From DATIXD01 sp035518875 (GTDB lineage: Bacteria; Pseudomonadota; Gammaproteobacteria; Methylococcales; Methylococcaceae), in contig DATIXD010000349.1 of NCBI GenBank assembly GCA_035518875.1, forward strand, positions 1-14,120: a stretch of 14,120 bases of DNA, in the 5' to 3' direction. This document shows positions 1 through 7,890 of this stretch, in pieces; positions within the stretch are counted from its first letter, which is position 1, and the number at the start of each line of letters is the position of its first letter. Position numbers and translations under genes: made by a program. The notes under the pieces are model-generated. The model saw only the letters and a list, made by a program, of their open reading frames with translations, searched no databases and was not told the origin of the DNA.

Positions 1-273
1 GTCCACCTTATGAAACTCCTGGTACCATCGTGTTCCATTGGGTAAGGGCTCGACACGGCTCGGCCGGAGTTTGGAGAGCTCGATGAAATCATCGCTGAAC
101 AGCACGGGATGCAGAAAGTGTAGGGTGAAGTGGTCGGTAACACCCACTCTGAAGTTTTCGTCAAAATGCGCCAACTGGTTTTTCACCTCCAACAGACGCA
201 GATAGACGCAACTGGCCAGACTGCACAAAAGCAGTAAGAGGATAAGAGCTCGTAAAAAAAAAACCGTTCTCAT
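1..273 (-). CDS. Small lipoprotein, unknown function (partial, C-terminus outside window)
   Basis: Reading the minus strand from the ATG at 273 gives 91 codons with no stop up to base 1, so the gene continues beyond the left edge. The N-terminus is a typical lipoprotein signal: Met-Arg start, a hydrophobic stretch rich in Leu (residues 5-20), then a lipobox Leu-Ala-Ser-Cys at 19-22, so Cys22 would be lipidated and the protein anchored in the envelope. The next residues are amphipathic (LRLLEVKNQLAHFDENF), followed by a His/Phe-rich conserved-looking segment (HFTLHFLHPVLFSDDF, about 48-63). I do not recognise the family. No Shine-Dalgarno sequence precedes the ATG, and the only in-frame upstream start candidate before the stop at 307-309 is a CTG. 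A run of ten T lies in codons 4-7. Signal peptide and lipobox are seen; envelope location is inferred. Confidence 0.72.
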   Translation of the reverse strand, partial: MRTVFFLRALILLLLLCSLASCVYLRLLEVKNQLAHFDENFRVGVTDHFTLHFLHPVLFSDDFIELSKLRPSRVEPLPNGTRWYQEFHKVD

Positions 274-281
274 AGCACTAG

Positions 282-310
282 ATTGTGAGCGGGGGAACAG
301 GCAGGGTCAA
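282..310 (-). promoter_or_regulatory. Putative sigma-70 promoter for the minus-strand lipoprotein
   Basis: On the minus strand TTGACC (305-310) is followed after exactly 17 bases by CACAAT (282-287). This is a good -35 and a 4/6 match to -10. The lipoprotein ATG begins only 8 bases after the -10, so the transcript would start at or almost at the start codon, in line with the missing Shine-Dalgarno. Prediction by eye only. Confidence 0.45.
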
Positions 311-412
311 CATGAAGTCGAAAGGTCTCGTGACTGATATTTCGGCTGCCAGGCGTTGCCTTGATTCACCTTCTTGGATATCTGCTCTAGCGATCACGGA
401 CTCACGCCCCAG

Positions 413-443
413 TTCGCCTTATATGTCGTCAGATCAAGGCGAA
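413..443. repeat. 8-bp perfect inverted repeat in the intergenic stretch
   Basis: TTCGCCTT (413-420) and AAGGCGAA (436-443) are perfect complements around a 15-base spacer. It sits between the lipoprotein promoter and the insertion-sequence remnant. No T-run follows on either strand, so it is not a clear terminator. The rest of 311-480 shows nothing I can assign; the open frame at 285-506 has no family features and overlaps the promoter. Confidence 0.4.
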
Positions 444-478
444 AGCAAACCCAAACAAATAAAACCCACAGGGCGAAA

Positions 479-1877
479 CTGTGCTAACCAAGTTTTCTTG
501 TTTTGACAATAGGTTGTCATTGGCTCTGGACAACAGCTCTTTGCAAGGTTATTAAGCACCTCGACATCCAACTATCCGAGACCTTGTGCTTGAAGCTTCG
601 AGAGATCATCCTACAGCCGGTTACGTCCGCCGAAGAAGAGCGGTTCTATTCCTTGATGCAGGTACATCACTACCCGGGAGCGTTGCCGAAGATCGGCCAT
701 ACGCTGCGGTATGTCGTCTCCTGGCACGGCGAGTGGCGGGCCTTGCCGAGCTTTTCCGCCGCCGCCGCGACCCTCTGCGGGACGCGCGGTCACAAGGCTA
801 TCAGCCTGTGGGCGAAGGACCTGGGTTGGAAAGCGCGGGCGCGCTCTCGCTGTTACTACCGCAATCAACGCTGCGAAGTTCCCAGCCGCATCGTCATCCG
901 CGAAGTGCTGACCCGCGTGGATCCCGACCAGTTGGACCGCGCCCTGCTGGGTTGGAACGCCCTCTATGCCGCCTCCGACGTAGCACTTGCCCTCGACGGC
1001 AAGGCGATGTGCAATGCTTTGGATGAACAGGGACGGCAAACCCACATCCTGGGCGTCGTCGGTCATCAGAGCAAGACCTGTTACACCCAAAAAAGGTCGG
1101 TGCCCTCCCCGTAGGCGACGGCGGGGCGGTCAAGCAGACCAACGAGATCGGTATGGCCATCCCGCTTCTCGACTCCCTCGACCTCACCGATAAGACCCTC
1201 ACCGCCGATGCCTTGCTGACCCAGCGCAAGCTGGCCAACTACGCGCTCTACCACAAGGCCCACTACGTCTTCACCGTCAAAGACAACCAGCCCACGTTGC
1301 GCGAAGCGATCCGCCCGCGCTTCCAAGACCGCAAGCAGCCCGATTACCAGGAACCCCTCCACGCTGGCCCATGGTCGCATCGAACAATGCACGCTCTGGA
1401 CCTCTACCCGCCTCAACCACTATCTCGATTTCCCCAGTTGTCGGTCAGGTCTTTGCCATGGAGCGCCCCGTAACCGAGAAGAAGCGCGCAAGACATCAAT
1501 CAACCGAAACCGTCTTTGGACTCACCAGCCATACGCCCCAAACCGCCGATGCCGCCTGCCTGCTGGCGTATAACCGCGGCCTTGGTCCGTCGAAAACGCC
1601 TGCTATTACATCCTCGACTGGAACTGGGACCAGGATCGCTGCACCATCCGCACGGGGCGAAGCGCCGCGACTAAAGCGGCTGGGCACGGCCCAGAAAATC
1701 TCACCGCCCTGCGCCGTTTCGCCATCGGCATCATCAAGTCCAGAACCCAAGAGAATGTCGCCACCACCATTCACAACGGTTGGCACGCAACCGCCGCTTG
1801 GTCTTCGACTATCTTCGCATGACCGCGAACTCTCGCTCTAACACACCCAAGCTTCTAGCCCAGGCAGGTTAGAACAG
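479..1877 (+). mobile_element. Decayed ISAs1-family insertion sequence (tentative ends)
   Basis: The broken transposase frame is flanked by an imperfect inverted pair: CTGTGCTAACC at 479-489 and, on the other strand, CTGTTCTAACC (plus-strand 1867-1877), 10 of 11 matching. If these are the terminal repeats the element is about 1.4 kb, a normal size for ISAs1 family. No target-site duplication is visible next to them, so the ends are tentative, while the identity of the interior is clear from the transposase. Confidence 0.4.
503..1872 (+). pseudogene. ISAs1-family transposase with DruA-like (DUF4338) N-terminus, multiply frameshifted
   Basis: The intact ancestor would be a DDE transposase of the ISAs1 / H-repeat type. 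The first part (about 600-755: SAEEERFYSLMQVHHY, GALPKIGHTLRYV) resembles the DUF4338/DruA segment that precedes some ISAs1 transposases. From about 765 the ISAs1 core follows (ATLCGTRGHKAISLWAKDLG, ALDGKAMCNALDEQGRQTH, GVVGHQSKTCYTQK). It then continues in other frames: KVGALPVGDGGAVKQTNEIG, MAIPLLDSLDL and TADALLTQRKLANY (from about 1094), LAHGRIEQCTLWTSTRLNHY (from about 1358), VGQVFAMERPVTEKK (1440), WSVENACYYILDWNWDQDR (1583), GHGPENLTALRRFAIGIIKS (about 1684-1743), then LARNRRLVFDYLRMTANS (1780) to a TAG at 1870-1872. Frames therefore change near 1090 (-1), 1355 (+1), 1435 (+1), 1582 (-1) and 1777 (-1). There is also an apparent 27-base in-frame insertion near 1657-1683. This is a dead gene; the five shifts exclude a simple programmed frameshift. 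The start is uncertain. Confidence 0.88.
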
Positions 1878-1903
1878 ATTGATCTGGCGGCCACGACAGG
1901 GCA

Positions 1904-1927
1904 CAAGCTCCGGCTTGCGCGTATAAT
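1904..1927 (+). promoter_or_regulatory. Putative valS promoter (-10) with short hairpin
   Basis: A perfect TATAAT lies at 1922-1927, about 75 bases before the valS ATG. No good -35 is found at 16-18 bases; a small hairpin (CAAGC 1904-1908, loop TCCG, GCTTG 1913-1917) lies in its place. A 12-base direct repeat, GATCTGGCGGCC, brackets the element at 1881-1892 and 1950-1961. No T-box-like leader is visible, as expected for this class of bacteria. Confidence 0.5.
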
Positions 1928-2001
1928 TCGGGGCATTCCAAGCCGCGCCGATCTGGCGGCCCTGAAAAAAAATGAACAAGACTTAGCCCTGATAGCATCC
2001 T

Positions 2002-4815
2002 ATGGAAAAAACCTACGATCCCCACGCCATCGAGCAGCGCCTGTACCGAAACTGGGAAGCGCAAGGCTATTTCGCCGCCAAAGGCGACGGTAATCCCTAC
2101 AGCATCATGATCCCGCCGCCGAATGTCACCGGCAGCCTGCACATGGGCCATGCCTTCCAGGATACGGTGATGGACATCCTCACCCGCTATCACCGCATGA
2201 AGGGTGATCTGACGCTCTGGCAGGCCGGCACCGACCACGCCGGCATCGCCACGCAAATGGTCGTCGAGCGTCAACTCAACGGCGAGGGCAAGACTCGCCA
2301 CGATCTGGGCCGTGAGGCGTTTGTCGAGCGCGTGTGGCAGTGGAAGGACCAATCCGGCGGTGCCATTACCCAGCAATTGCGCCGCATCGGCGCTTCGCTG
2401 GACTGGTCTAGGGAGCGATTCACCATGGACGAGGGCCTGTCCAAAGCCGTGCGGGAGGTGTTCTGCCGACTGTACCAGGAAGGCCTGATCTATCGCGGCA
2501 AACGCCTAGTGAACTGGGATCCGGTGCTGCACACCGCGGTGTCGGACCTGGAAGTGATTTCCCAGGAAGAGCAGAGCCATCTCTGGCATATGCGTTATCC
2601 GCTGGCCGAAGGCGGCGGTCATCTCGTCGTCGCCACCACCCGTCCGGAAACCATGCTGGGCGACACCGCCGTCGCCGTGCATCCGGAGGACGAGCGCTAC
2701 CAGCATCTGATCGGCCAGACCGTCCGCCTGCCTCTGACGAACCGAGAGATCCCCATCATCGGTGACGATTATGTCGATCCCGCGTTCGGTTCCGGTTGCG
2801 TCAAAATCACCCCCGCGCACGATTTCAACGACTATGCCATCGGCCAGCGTCACCGCCTGCCGATGATCAACATCTTCACCAAGGGCGCGGCCATCCTGGC
2901 CGATGAAGAGATCGCCAAGATTCCGGTCAAATATCACGGCCTCGACCGTTACGAGGCGCGCGACCTCATCGTTCACGATCTGAACGCACTCGGTCTGATC
3001 GAAAAGATCGAGGCGTACAAACTGATGGCTCCGCGCGGCGACCGCACCGGTGTGGTGGTGGAGCCGTTCCTCACCGATCAGTGGTTCGTGGATCTAACCC
3101 GCGAGGTGCAACCCGACGGCCGTCCCGGTGGCCGCAAAGCCATCACCGAGCCCGCCATCGAAGCGGTGCGCAACGGCCACATCAAATTCGTGCCGCAGAA
3201 CTGGGAAAACACCTATTTCCAGTGGCTGGAAAACATCCAGGATTGGTGCATCAGCCGGCAGATCTGGTGGGGGCACCGCATCCCCGCCTGGTACGACGAG
3301 GCAGGCAGGACTTATGTCGGCGAATCGGAACAAGCCGTCCGCGCCAAGTACAGTCTCCCTGCCGATCTTCCCCTCAAACAGGACGATGACGTGCTGGACA
3401 CTTGGTTCTCCTCCGCCCTGTGGCCTTTCTCCACCCTGGGCTGGCCGGAGCAGACACCGGAGCTGAAGACCTTTTACCCGACCAGCGTGCTGGTCACCGG
3501 CTTCGACATCATCTTCTTCTGGGTCGCCCGCATGATTATGATGGGGCTCAAGTTCATGGAAGACGTGCCGTTCCGCGAGGTCTACATCCATGGCCTGGTG
3601 CGTGACGCCGAAGGCCAGAAAATGTCCAAGTCCAAGGGCAATGTGCTCGATCCTATCGATTTAATCGACGGCATCGGCCTCGACGAACTGGTCGCCAAGC
3701 GCACTTCGGGGCTCATGCAACCAAAAATGGCCGAGCGCATTGCCAAGCAGACCCGCAAGGACTTTCCCGAAGGGATTCCCTCCTACGGCACCGACGCCTT
3801 GCGTTTCACCTTCGCCTCTTTGGCGTCCACCGGCCGGGATATCCGCTTCGACCTCAAGCGGGTCGAGGGCTACCGCAATTTCTGCAACAAGCTTTGGAAC
3901 GCCGCCCGCTATGTGTTGATGAACACAGAAGGGCAGGATACCGGTCTGACCAATGCACCGTGTGCGTACAGTCTTCCGGACCGGTGGATCATCGGCCGCC
4001 TCCATATCACCATCCAGACGACCGTAGACGCCATCGAAAACTACCGCTTCGACCTGGCGGCTCAGGCGCTCTACGAATTCGTTTGGAACGAGTACTGCGA
4101 CTGGTATCTGGAACTGTCGAAGGTCGTCCTGCAGAGCGGAGGCGAAGCCGCCCGGCGCGGGACGCGCCAGACCCTGGTGCGGGTGCTGGAGGCCATTTTG
4201 CGCCTCGTCCATCCGCTGATGCCCTTCATCACCGAGGAAATCTGGCAACGCGCGGCGCCTCTGGCGGGTCAGTCGGGCGACACCCTCATGCGGCAACCCT
4301 ATCCGGAACCGCAACTGGAAGTCGTCGACCAAGCGGCACTACAGGAAATGGGCTGGGTCATGAACTTCATCTTAGGTGTACGCCGCATCCGCGGCGAGAT
4401 GAACATCGCACCAGGCAAACTCCTCCAGGTGTTGCTGGAAAACGGCCAGGTGCAGGACAGACGTTGGTTGAGCGACAACCTTGAACTGATCCTGAGTTTA
4501 GGACGCGTGGAAAGCATCCAGTGGCTCGAAAGCGGAGAGAAAGCGCCGGAATGCGCCATTGCCCTGCTGGGCGAGATGAGGATCCTTATTCCGATGAGAG
4601 GACTGATCGACAAAGAAGCCGAGCTAGCGCGGCTTGACAAGGAAATCCAGCGGATCGAAAAAGACCTCCCGCGAGTCGAGGGCAAGCTGAACGATCCCAG
4701 CTTCATCGAGAAAGCGCCCGCCGAAGTGGTGGCCAAGGAAAGGGCCAAGCTGGCGGAACTGCGCTCAGGTCTGCTCCAATTGCAAGAACAAGCCGATAGG
4801 ATCCGGTCACTGTGA
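2002..4815 (+). CDS. valS: Valyl-tRNA synthetase
   Basis: A class I aminoacyl-tRNA synthetase that charges tRNA-Val with valine using ATP, in the cytoplasm. The 937-residue product is close to the roughly 950 residues usual in gammaproteobacteria and is uninterrupted. Visible landmarks in order: the ATP-binding HMGH at 47-50 within PPPNVTGSLHMGHAF; the TDHAGIATQ segment; the CP1 editing domain with TTRPET at 212-217, which clears mischarged threonine; the KMSKS loop at 540-544; the GRDIRFD and NFCNKLWNAARYV region leading into the anticodon-binding helical domain (about 640-800); and a C-terminal coiled coil (about 868-935, rich in Lys/Glu/Leu) that grips the tRNA. The start is fixed by the conserved N-terminus MEKTYDP, although the Shine-Dalgarno is poor. 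An HDOD gene follows after 34 bases and may be co-transcribed. Confidence 0.98.
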   Translation: MEKTYDPHAIEQRLYRNWEAQGYFAAKGDGNPYSIMIPPPNVTGSLHMGHAFQDTVMDILTRYHRMKGDLTLWQAGTDHAGIATQMVVERQLNGEGKTRHDLGREAFVERVWQWKDQSGGAITQQLRRIGASLDWSRERFTMDEGLSKAVREVFCRLYQEGLIYRGKRLVNWDPVLHTAVSDLEVISQEEQSHLWHMRYPLAEGGGHLVVATTRPETMLGDTAVAVHPEDERYQHLIGQTVRLPLTNREIPIIGDDYVDPAFGSGCVKITPAHDFNDYAIGQRHRLPMINIFTKGAAILADEEIAKIPVKYHGLDRYEARDLIVHDLNALGLIEKIEAYKLMAPRGDRTGVVVEPFLTDQWFVDLTREVQPDGRPGGRKAITEPAIEAVRNGHIKFVPQNWENTYFQWLENIQDWCISRQIWWGHRIPAWYDEAGRTYVGESEQAVRAKYSLPADLPLKQDDDVLDTWFSSALWPFSTLGWPEQTPELKTFYPTSVLVTGFDIIFFWVARMIMMGLKFMEDVPFREVYIHGLVRDAEGQKMSKSKGNVLDPIDLIDGIGLDELVAKRTSGLMQPKMAERIAKQTRKDFPEGIPSYGTDALRFTFASLASTGRDIRFDLKRVEGYRNFCNKLWNAARYVLMNTEGQDTGLTNAPCAYSLPDRWIIGRLHITIQTTVDAIENYRFDLAAQALYEFVWNEYCDWYLELSKVVLQSGGEAARRGTRQTLVRVLEAILRLVHPLMPFITEEIWQRAAPLAGQSGDTLMRQPYPEPQLEVVDQAALQEMGWVMNFILGVRRIRGEMNIAPGKLLQVLLENGQVQDRRWLSDNLELILSLGRVESIQWLESGEKAPECAIALLGEMRILIPMRGLIDKEAELARLDKEIQRIEKDLPRVEGKLNDPSFIEKAPAEVVAKERAKLAELRSGLLQLQEQADRIRSL

Positions 4816-4849
4816 TTGACCACATGAGCCTCTTCGAGCGGAGGTGGAC

Positions 4850-6349
4850 ATGAACGAGAACGGCCCGAACAAAACCGTCGGCTCGCCGGCGAGCGGCAAA
4901 GGCGCGACACGCCCGACAGAAGCGCCCAAGACCCTGGACGAATGGACCGGTTGGCTGCGTGAAAAGGAGATGCCGATTTTTTCCCATACCGCAAAGCGCC
5001 TCAGTCAGGCCATGGAGGACCAGCGCTCCGGAATCACCGAACTTTCCCGCATCATACTGGAAGATCCATCACTCACGACCAAGCTTCTCAAACTGAGCAA
5101 CAGCCCCTACTACAATCCAAGCCGGCAGCATCTGGGTACAATCACGCGCGCTATCGTTCTGGTGGGACTCGAGCCCATTCGCGAATTGGCTCTGGCCTGC
5201 TCGTTCATCGAAGCCATCCTTTCCCAGAATAACAAGCAGCAGGTCAACCGGGAAATCGCCCGCGCTCTGCACGCCGCAGTCCAAGCCAAATCGTTCGCTG
5301 TGCTCGCGAGCGAGCCGTTACCGGAGGAAGTGTTCATCGCCGCGCTCCTTCACAACATCGGCCACATCGCTTTCTGGTGCTTCGAGCAAGAATTGGGCGA
5401 TGAAATCACTCGCTTGGTCACAGCGGAACATCTCGATCCGGAACAAGCGGAAAGACAAGTACTGGGTTTCAAACTCGGGCAACTCGGGGCGGCGCTGAGC
5501 AAGACCTGGAGACTGGGCGGTCTTATCGAAGAATCGTTCGCCACCGCAGGTTCCTCTCGTCGAAAGGAGATCGTTAGGGTCGGCTGCGAAATTGCGAGAC
5601 TGTGTGAAGACGGTTGGGAAACGGCTGAGATCAAGCGCCGTTTAGCCAAGGTCGCCCAGTTGACGGGCAAAACGCCGCAGGACATCCAAGCCCAAGTGAA
5701 AGCCAATGCCGAAAATGCGGTCAAGTTGGCCACTCACTTCGGTGCGCGGGAAGCTTCGACCTATATTCCAACGGCAACCGAGGTGCTTCCGCCCAGCGAC
5801 GGTTGCGACAGCCCGGCTGAAACCGGTGAAAAGAGCGAGACCACCCTGCTTCAGATCATGCAGGACATCACCAATATCCTGAATGGTGAAATCAATCTGA
5901 AACTATTGTTCGAGATAGTCATCGAAGGGATCTACCGGGGCCTGGCCATGGATCGAGTACTGTTCGCGATATTGACACCGGATCGGAAAATGCTGCGGGA
6001 AAAATTTTCGCTCGGCTGGCCGGCGGTTGAAACTCGGGGTCTCGCGCAAATTCCCATTGATGGGACGCCGCCCAATCTGTTTTCCTTCGCCTTAGATCGC
6101 AATGAACACCTTTGGGCAAAAAAGGACGGCGGGTCTCCCCTGGGGGAGCTTTTCACCCCTTCGATCCAGGCGCGGATAGGTCGCCATGAATGCTGCATAT
6201 CCCCCATCAGTCTGAACAAGAAAACCATCGGCCTGTTCTATGCCGATCGCGCTATGAGCCATAAACCGATGACACAGGAAGTCTTTGACGGCTTCAAACA
6301 ACTTACCTCGCAAGCCAATATTGCGTTGAAGCTCTCGCAAAGACTTTAG
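4850..6349 (+). CDS. HDOD domain protein with C-terminal GAF domain
   Basis: A cytoplasmic signalling protein of 499 residues without signal peptide or membrane segments. Residues about 40-240 form an HDOD domain (MPIFSHTAKRLSQAM, LEDPSLTTKLLKLSNSPYY, ITRAIVLVGLEPIRELAL). At 166-175 LLHNIGHIAF stands where catalytic HD phosphohydrolases have HDIG; Asp is replaced by Asn, in keeping with the non-catalytic nature known for HDOD. A linker of about 70 residues (280-335) is followed by a GAF-like domain (about 340-495: LLFEIVIEGIYRGLAMDRVLF, IGLFYADR) that could bind a small ligand. HDOD-GAF proteins are usually linked to second-messenger, motility or stress control; the role here is unknown. I chose the ATG at 4850 over the in-frame GTG at 4844 because GGAGG (4840-4844) lies 5 bases before the ATG but overlaps the GTG. 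It lies 34 bases after valS. Confidence 0.9.
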   Translation: MNENGPNKTVGSPASGKGATRPTEAPKTLDEWTGWLREKEMPIFSHTAKRLSQAMEDQRSGITELSRIILEDPSLTTKLLKLSNSPYYNPSRQHLGTITRAIVLVGLEPIRELALACSFIEAILSQNNKQQVNREIARALHAAVQAKSFAVLASEPLPEEVFIAALLHNIGHIAFWCFEQELGDEITRLVTAEHLDPEQAERQVLGFKLGQLGAALSKTWRLGGLIEESFATAGSSRRKEIVRVGCEIARLCEDGWETAEIKRRLAKVAQLTGKTPQDIQAQVKANAENAVKLATHFGAREASTYIPTATEVLPPSDGCDSPAETGEKSETTLLQIMQDITNILNGEINLKLLFEIVIEGIYRGLAMDRVLFAILTPDRKMLREKFSLGWPAVETRGLAQIPIDGTPPNLFSFALDRNEHLWAKKDGGSPLGELFTPSIQARIGRHECCISPISLNKKTIGLFYADRAMSHKPMTQEVFDGFKQLTSQANIALKLSQRL

Positions 6350-6381
6350 GCCTTTTCTCAGCGAAGTCTGAGAAAAGGTCT
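6348..6381 (+). terminator. Strong hairpin at the end of the valS-HDOD unit
   Basis: CCTTTTCTCAG (6351-6361) and CTGAGAAAAGG (6368-6378) form a perfect 11-bp stem with a 6-base loop; three more pairs (one G-U) extend it to 6348-6381. It begins at the stop codon of the HDOD gene. No T-run follows on either strand, so it is either a weak or processed terminator or an mRNA-stabilising hairpin between convergent genes. The remaining 6382-6534 shows nothing further. Confidence 0.6.
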
Positions 6382-6534
6382 AGAAATATTCCGGTGCCGT
6401 ATCCGCTTTGGTTTCTTCGCCAAGACGGTTTCTCTGAGTCCGAGCCGTTTATTGGCGGGTCGACCTTCGGTGCGGTTGAGTTTAGGCCTAATCTTGCCGA
6501 GGGACGGGCTTCATTGGTGTCTCCCTGAGATCGA

Positions 6535-7890
6535 TCAGATCCGAACCACGATGGCTGCACCGCCCAAAGGACTCGCGTGGATGGCCAGTTTGCCGCCATA
6601 GGTGCGCACAATCGACTCGACGATAGCCAGCCCCAGTCCATGACCGGGCGTGGACGGATCGACTCGCTCGCCGCGCTTGATCACCCGCTCGATTACATTC
6701 TCCGGAATGCCGGGGCCATCGTCCTCCACCTGCATTTCCAAGCAAATCGGCTTCCCGTCAGGTTCGCAGACCACCGCAGCGCTTATTCGGATCCGGCGTC
6801 GACACCACTTGAAAGCGTTGTCGAGTAGATTGCCGATGACCTCGAGCAGATCGCCTTCATCGCCATGAAACTCGATCCCCGTATCGATATCGAATTGACA
6901 GTCGACCGGCTTGTCGGCATAGACCTTCACCAGGGCCGATTTGACCTGCTTCGCCTTTTTCGCGACATTGACCGGCGGGGTGAGATGCGTTCGCCCGGAA
7001 GTGGCGGCGCGCTGCAGCTGATATTCGATGATCCGCGTCATGCGTTCGATCTGATCTTGCGCGAGCGGACGGATATCGGTATCGGCCGTCGGCCGCTCCA
7101 AGGCTCCGCGCAATACCGCCAGCGGCGTTTTCAGACTGTGCGCGAGATCGCCCAGTGCATCGCGGTAACGCGTCAGATGACTCTGCGCGCTGTCGAGCAA
7201 GGCATTGAGGTTGTCAGTGAGCCCTCGCAATTCCATCGGATACGGGCCGGTAAGTTGCCGCGCCTGACCGGCCTCGATGGCCGCCAGATCTTCCGCCACC
7301 TGACGCAGGGGCGCCAAGCCCCAGCGCAAGATCATCCCTTGCACGGCCAGGAGCAATAGGGCCGCGCCGCCCAGCCAGCCCCACAGGCTGCGGCGGAATT
7401 GGCGAATCTGCCCGTAAAAGCCATCCAGGGTTTCGGCGACCCGAAAGGTATATTGCCTGGGCTTCTTCAGTCCCTCCTCCCAAAGGATCTTGAAACTCAA
7501 CACATACAGTGGGGTGCCATCCTCCAAGTGCACCTTGTCGAATGTGCCCACGCCCATTTGGGAGGCCTTGGTTGGCGGAATCTCAATACCAACCGCCGAA
7601 GGCGAGCGCCAGTTCGGCTTGTTGTCGCGTCCTCGAATGTCGGCGTACAGTCCGGAGGCCGGCTGATTGAACCTCGGCTCATGCAGATCCTCGGGGCCGT
7701 GCAGCAGCCCCCGTGCATCCAGCTCAGCTCCCGCCAGCAGGGCATAAATGTAGCCCTGCAAGCGGTCGCGCATCGAGGCCTCCGCGCTGTCCCGGAAAGC
7801 GCCGTCCAGCACCAGGCCGGTCATGCCGAGGAAGGCCGTTAACACCAGGCTTGCGGCGAGCAGCGCTCGCCCATGGAGGGACTGGATCAC
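6535..7890 (-). CDS. PhoQ-like sensor histidine kinase
   Basis: The inner-membrane partner of the adjacent regulator, 451 residues. Visible order: membrane helix 1 (about 8-29), a periplasmic sensor of about 140 residues (30-168), membrane helix 2 (171-190), HAMP linker (191-243), dimerisation/phosphoacceptor domain with LGDLAHSLKTPLAVL (His251), then the ATPase domain with N-box EVIGNLLDNAFKW (350-362), G1 EDDGPGI (389-395) and G2 GHGLGLAIV (416-424). The Ser-Leu-Lys-Thr-Pro form of the H-box and the layout are those of the PhoQ group; the signal cannot be read from the sequence. The start codon is GTG (7888-7890), overlapping the regulator's TGA in a GTGA, so translation is probably coupled. 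Full length with all catalytic motifs present. Confidence 0.93.
   Translation of the reverse strand: MIQSLHGRALLAASLVLTAFLGMTGLVLDGAFRDSAEASMRDRLQGYIYALLAGAELDARGLLHGPEDLHEPRFNQPASGLYADIRGRDNKPNWRSPSAVGIEIPPTKASQMGVGTFDKVHLEDGTPLYVLSFKILWEEGLKKPRQYTFRVAETLDGFYGQIRQFRRSLWGWLGGAALLLLAVQGMILRWGLAPLRQVAEDLAAIEAGQARQLTGPYPMELRGLTDNLNALLDSAQSHLTRYRDALGDLAHSLKTPLAVLRGALERPTADTDIRPLAQDQIERMTRIIEYQLQRAATSGRTHLTPPVNVAKKAKQVKSALVKVYADKPVDCQFDIDTGIEFHGDEGDLLEVIGNLLDNAFKWCRRRIRISAAVVCEPDGKPICLEMQVEDDGPGIPENVIERVIKRGERVDPSTPGHGLGLAIVESIVRTYGGKLAIHASPLGGAAIVVRI

Noticed and set aside
285..506. Open frame of 73 codons on the plus strand
   Set aside because: No family features, no Shine-Dalgarno, and it overlaps the promoter of the minus-strand lipoprotein.
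1083..1096. Programmed -1 frameshift at the A6G run of the transposase
   Set aside because: The in-phase codons are CAA AAA AGG rather than the A-AAA-AAG type, and four further frame changes downstream show plain decay.
4299..4994. Long minus-strand frame over the end of valS
   Set aside because: Shadow of valS coding bias; Ser/Arg-rich with no domain features.
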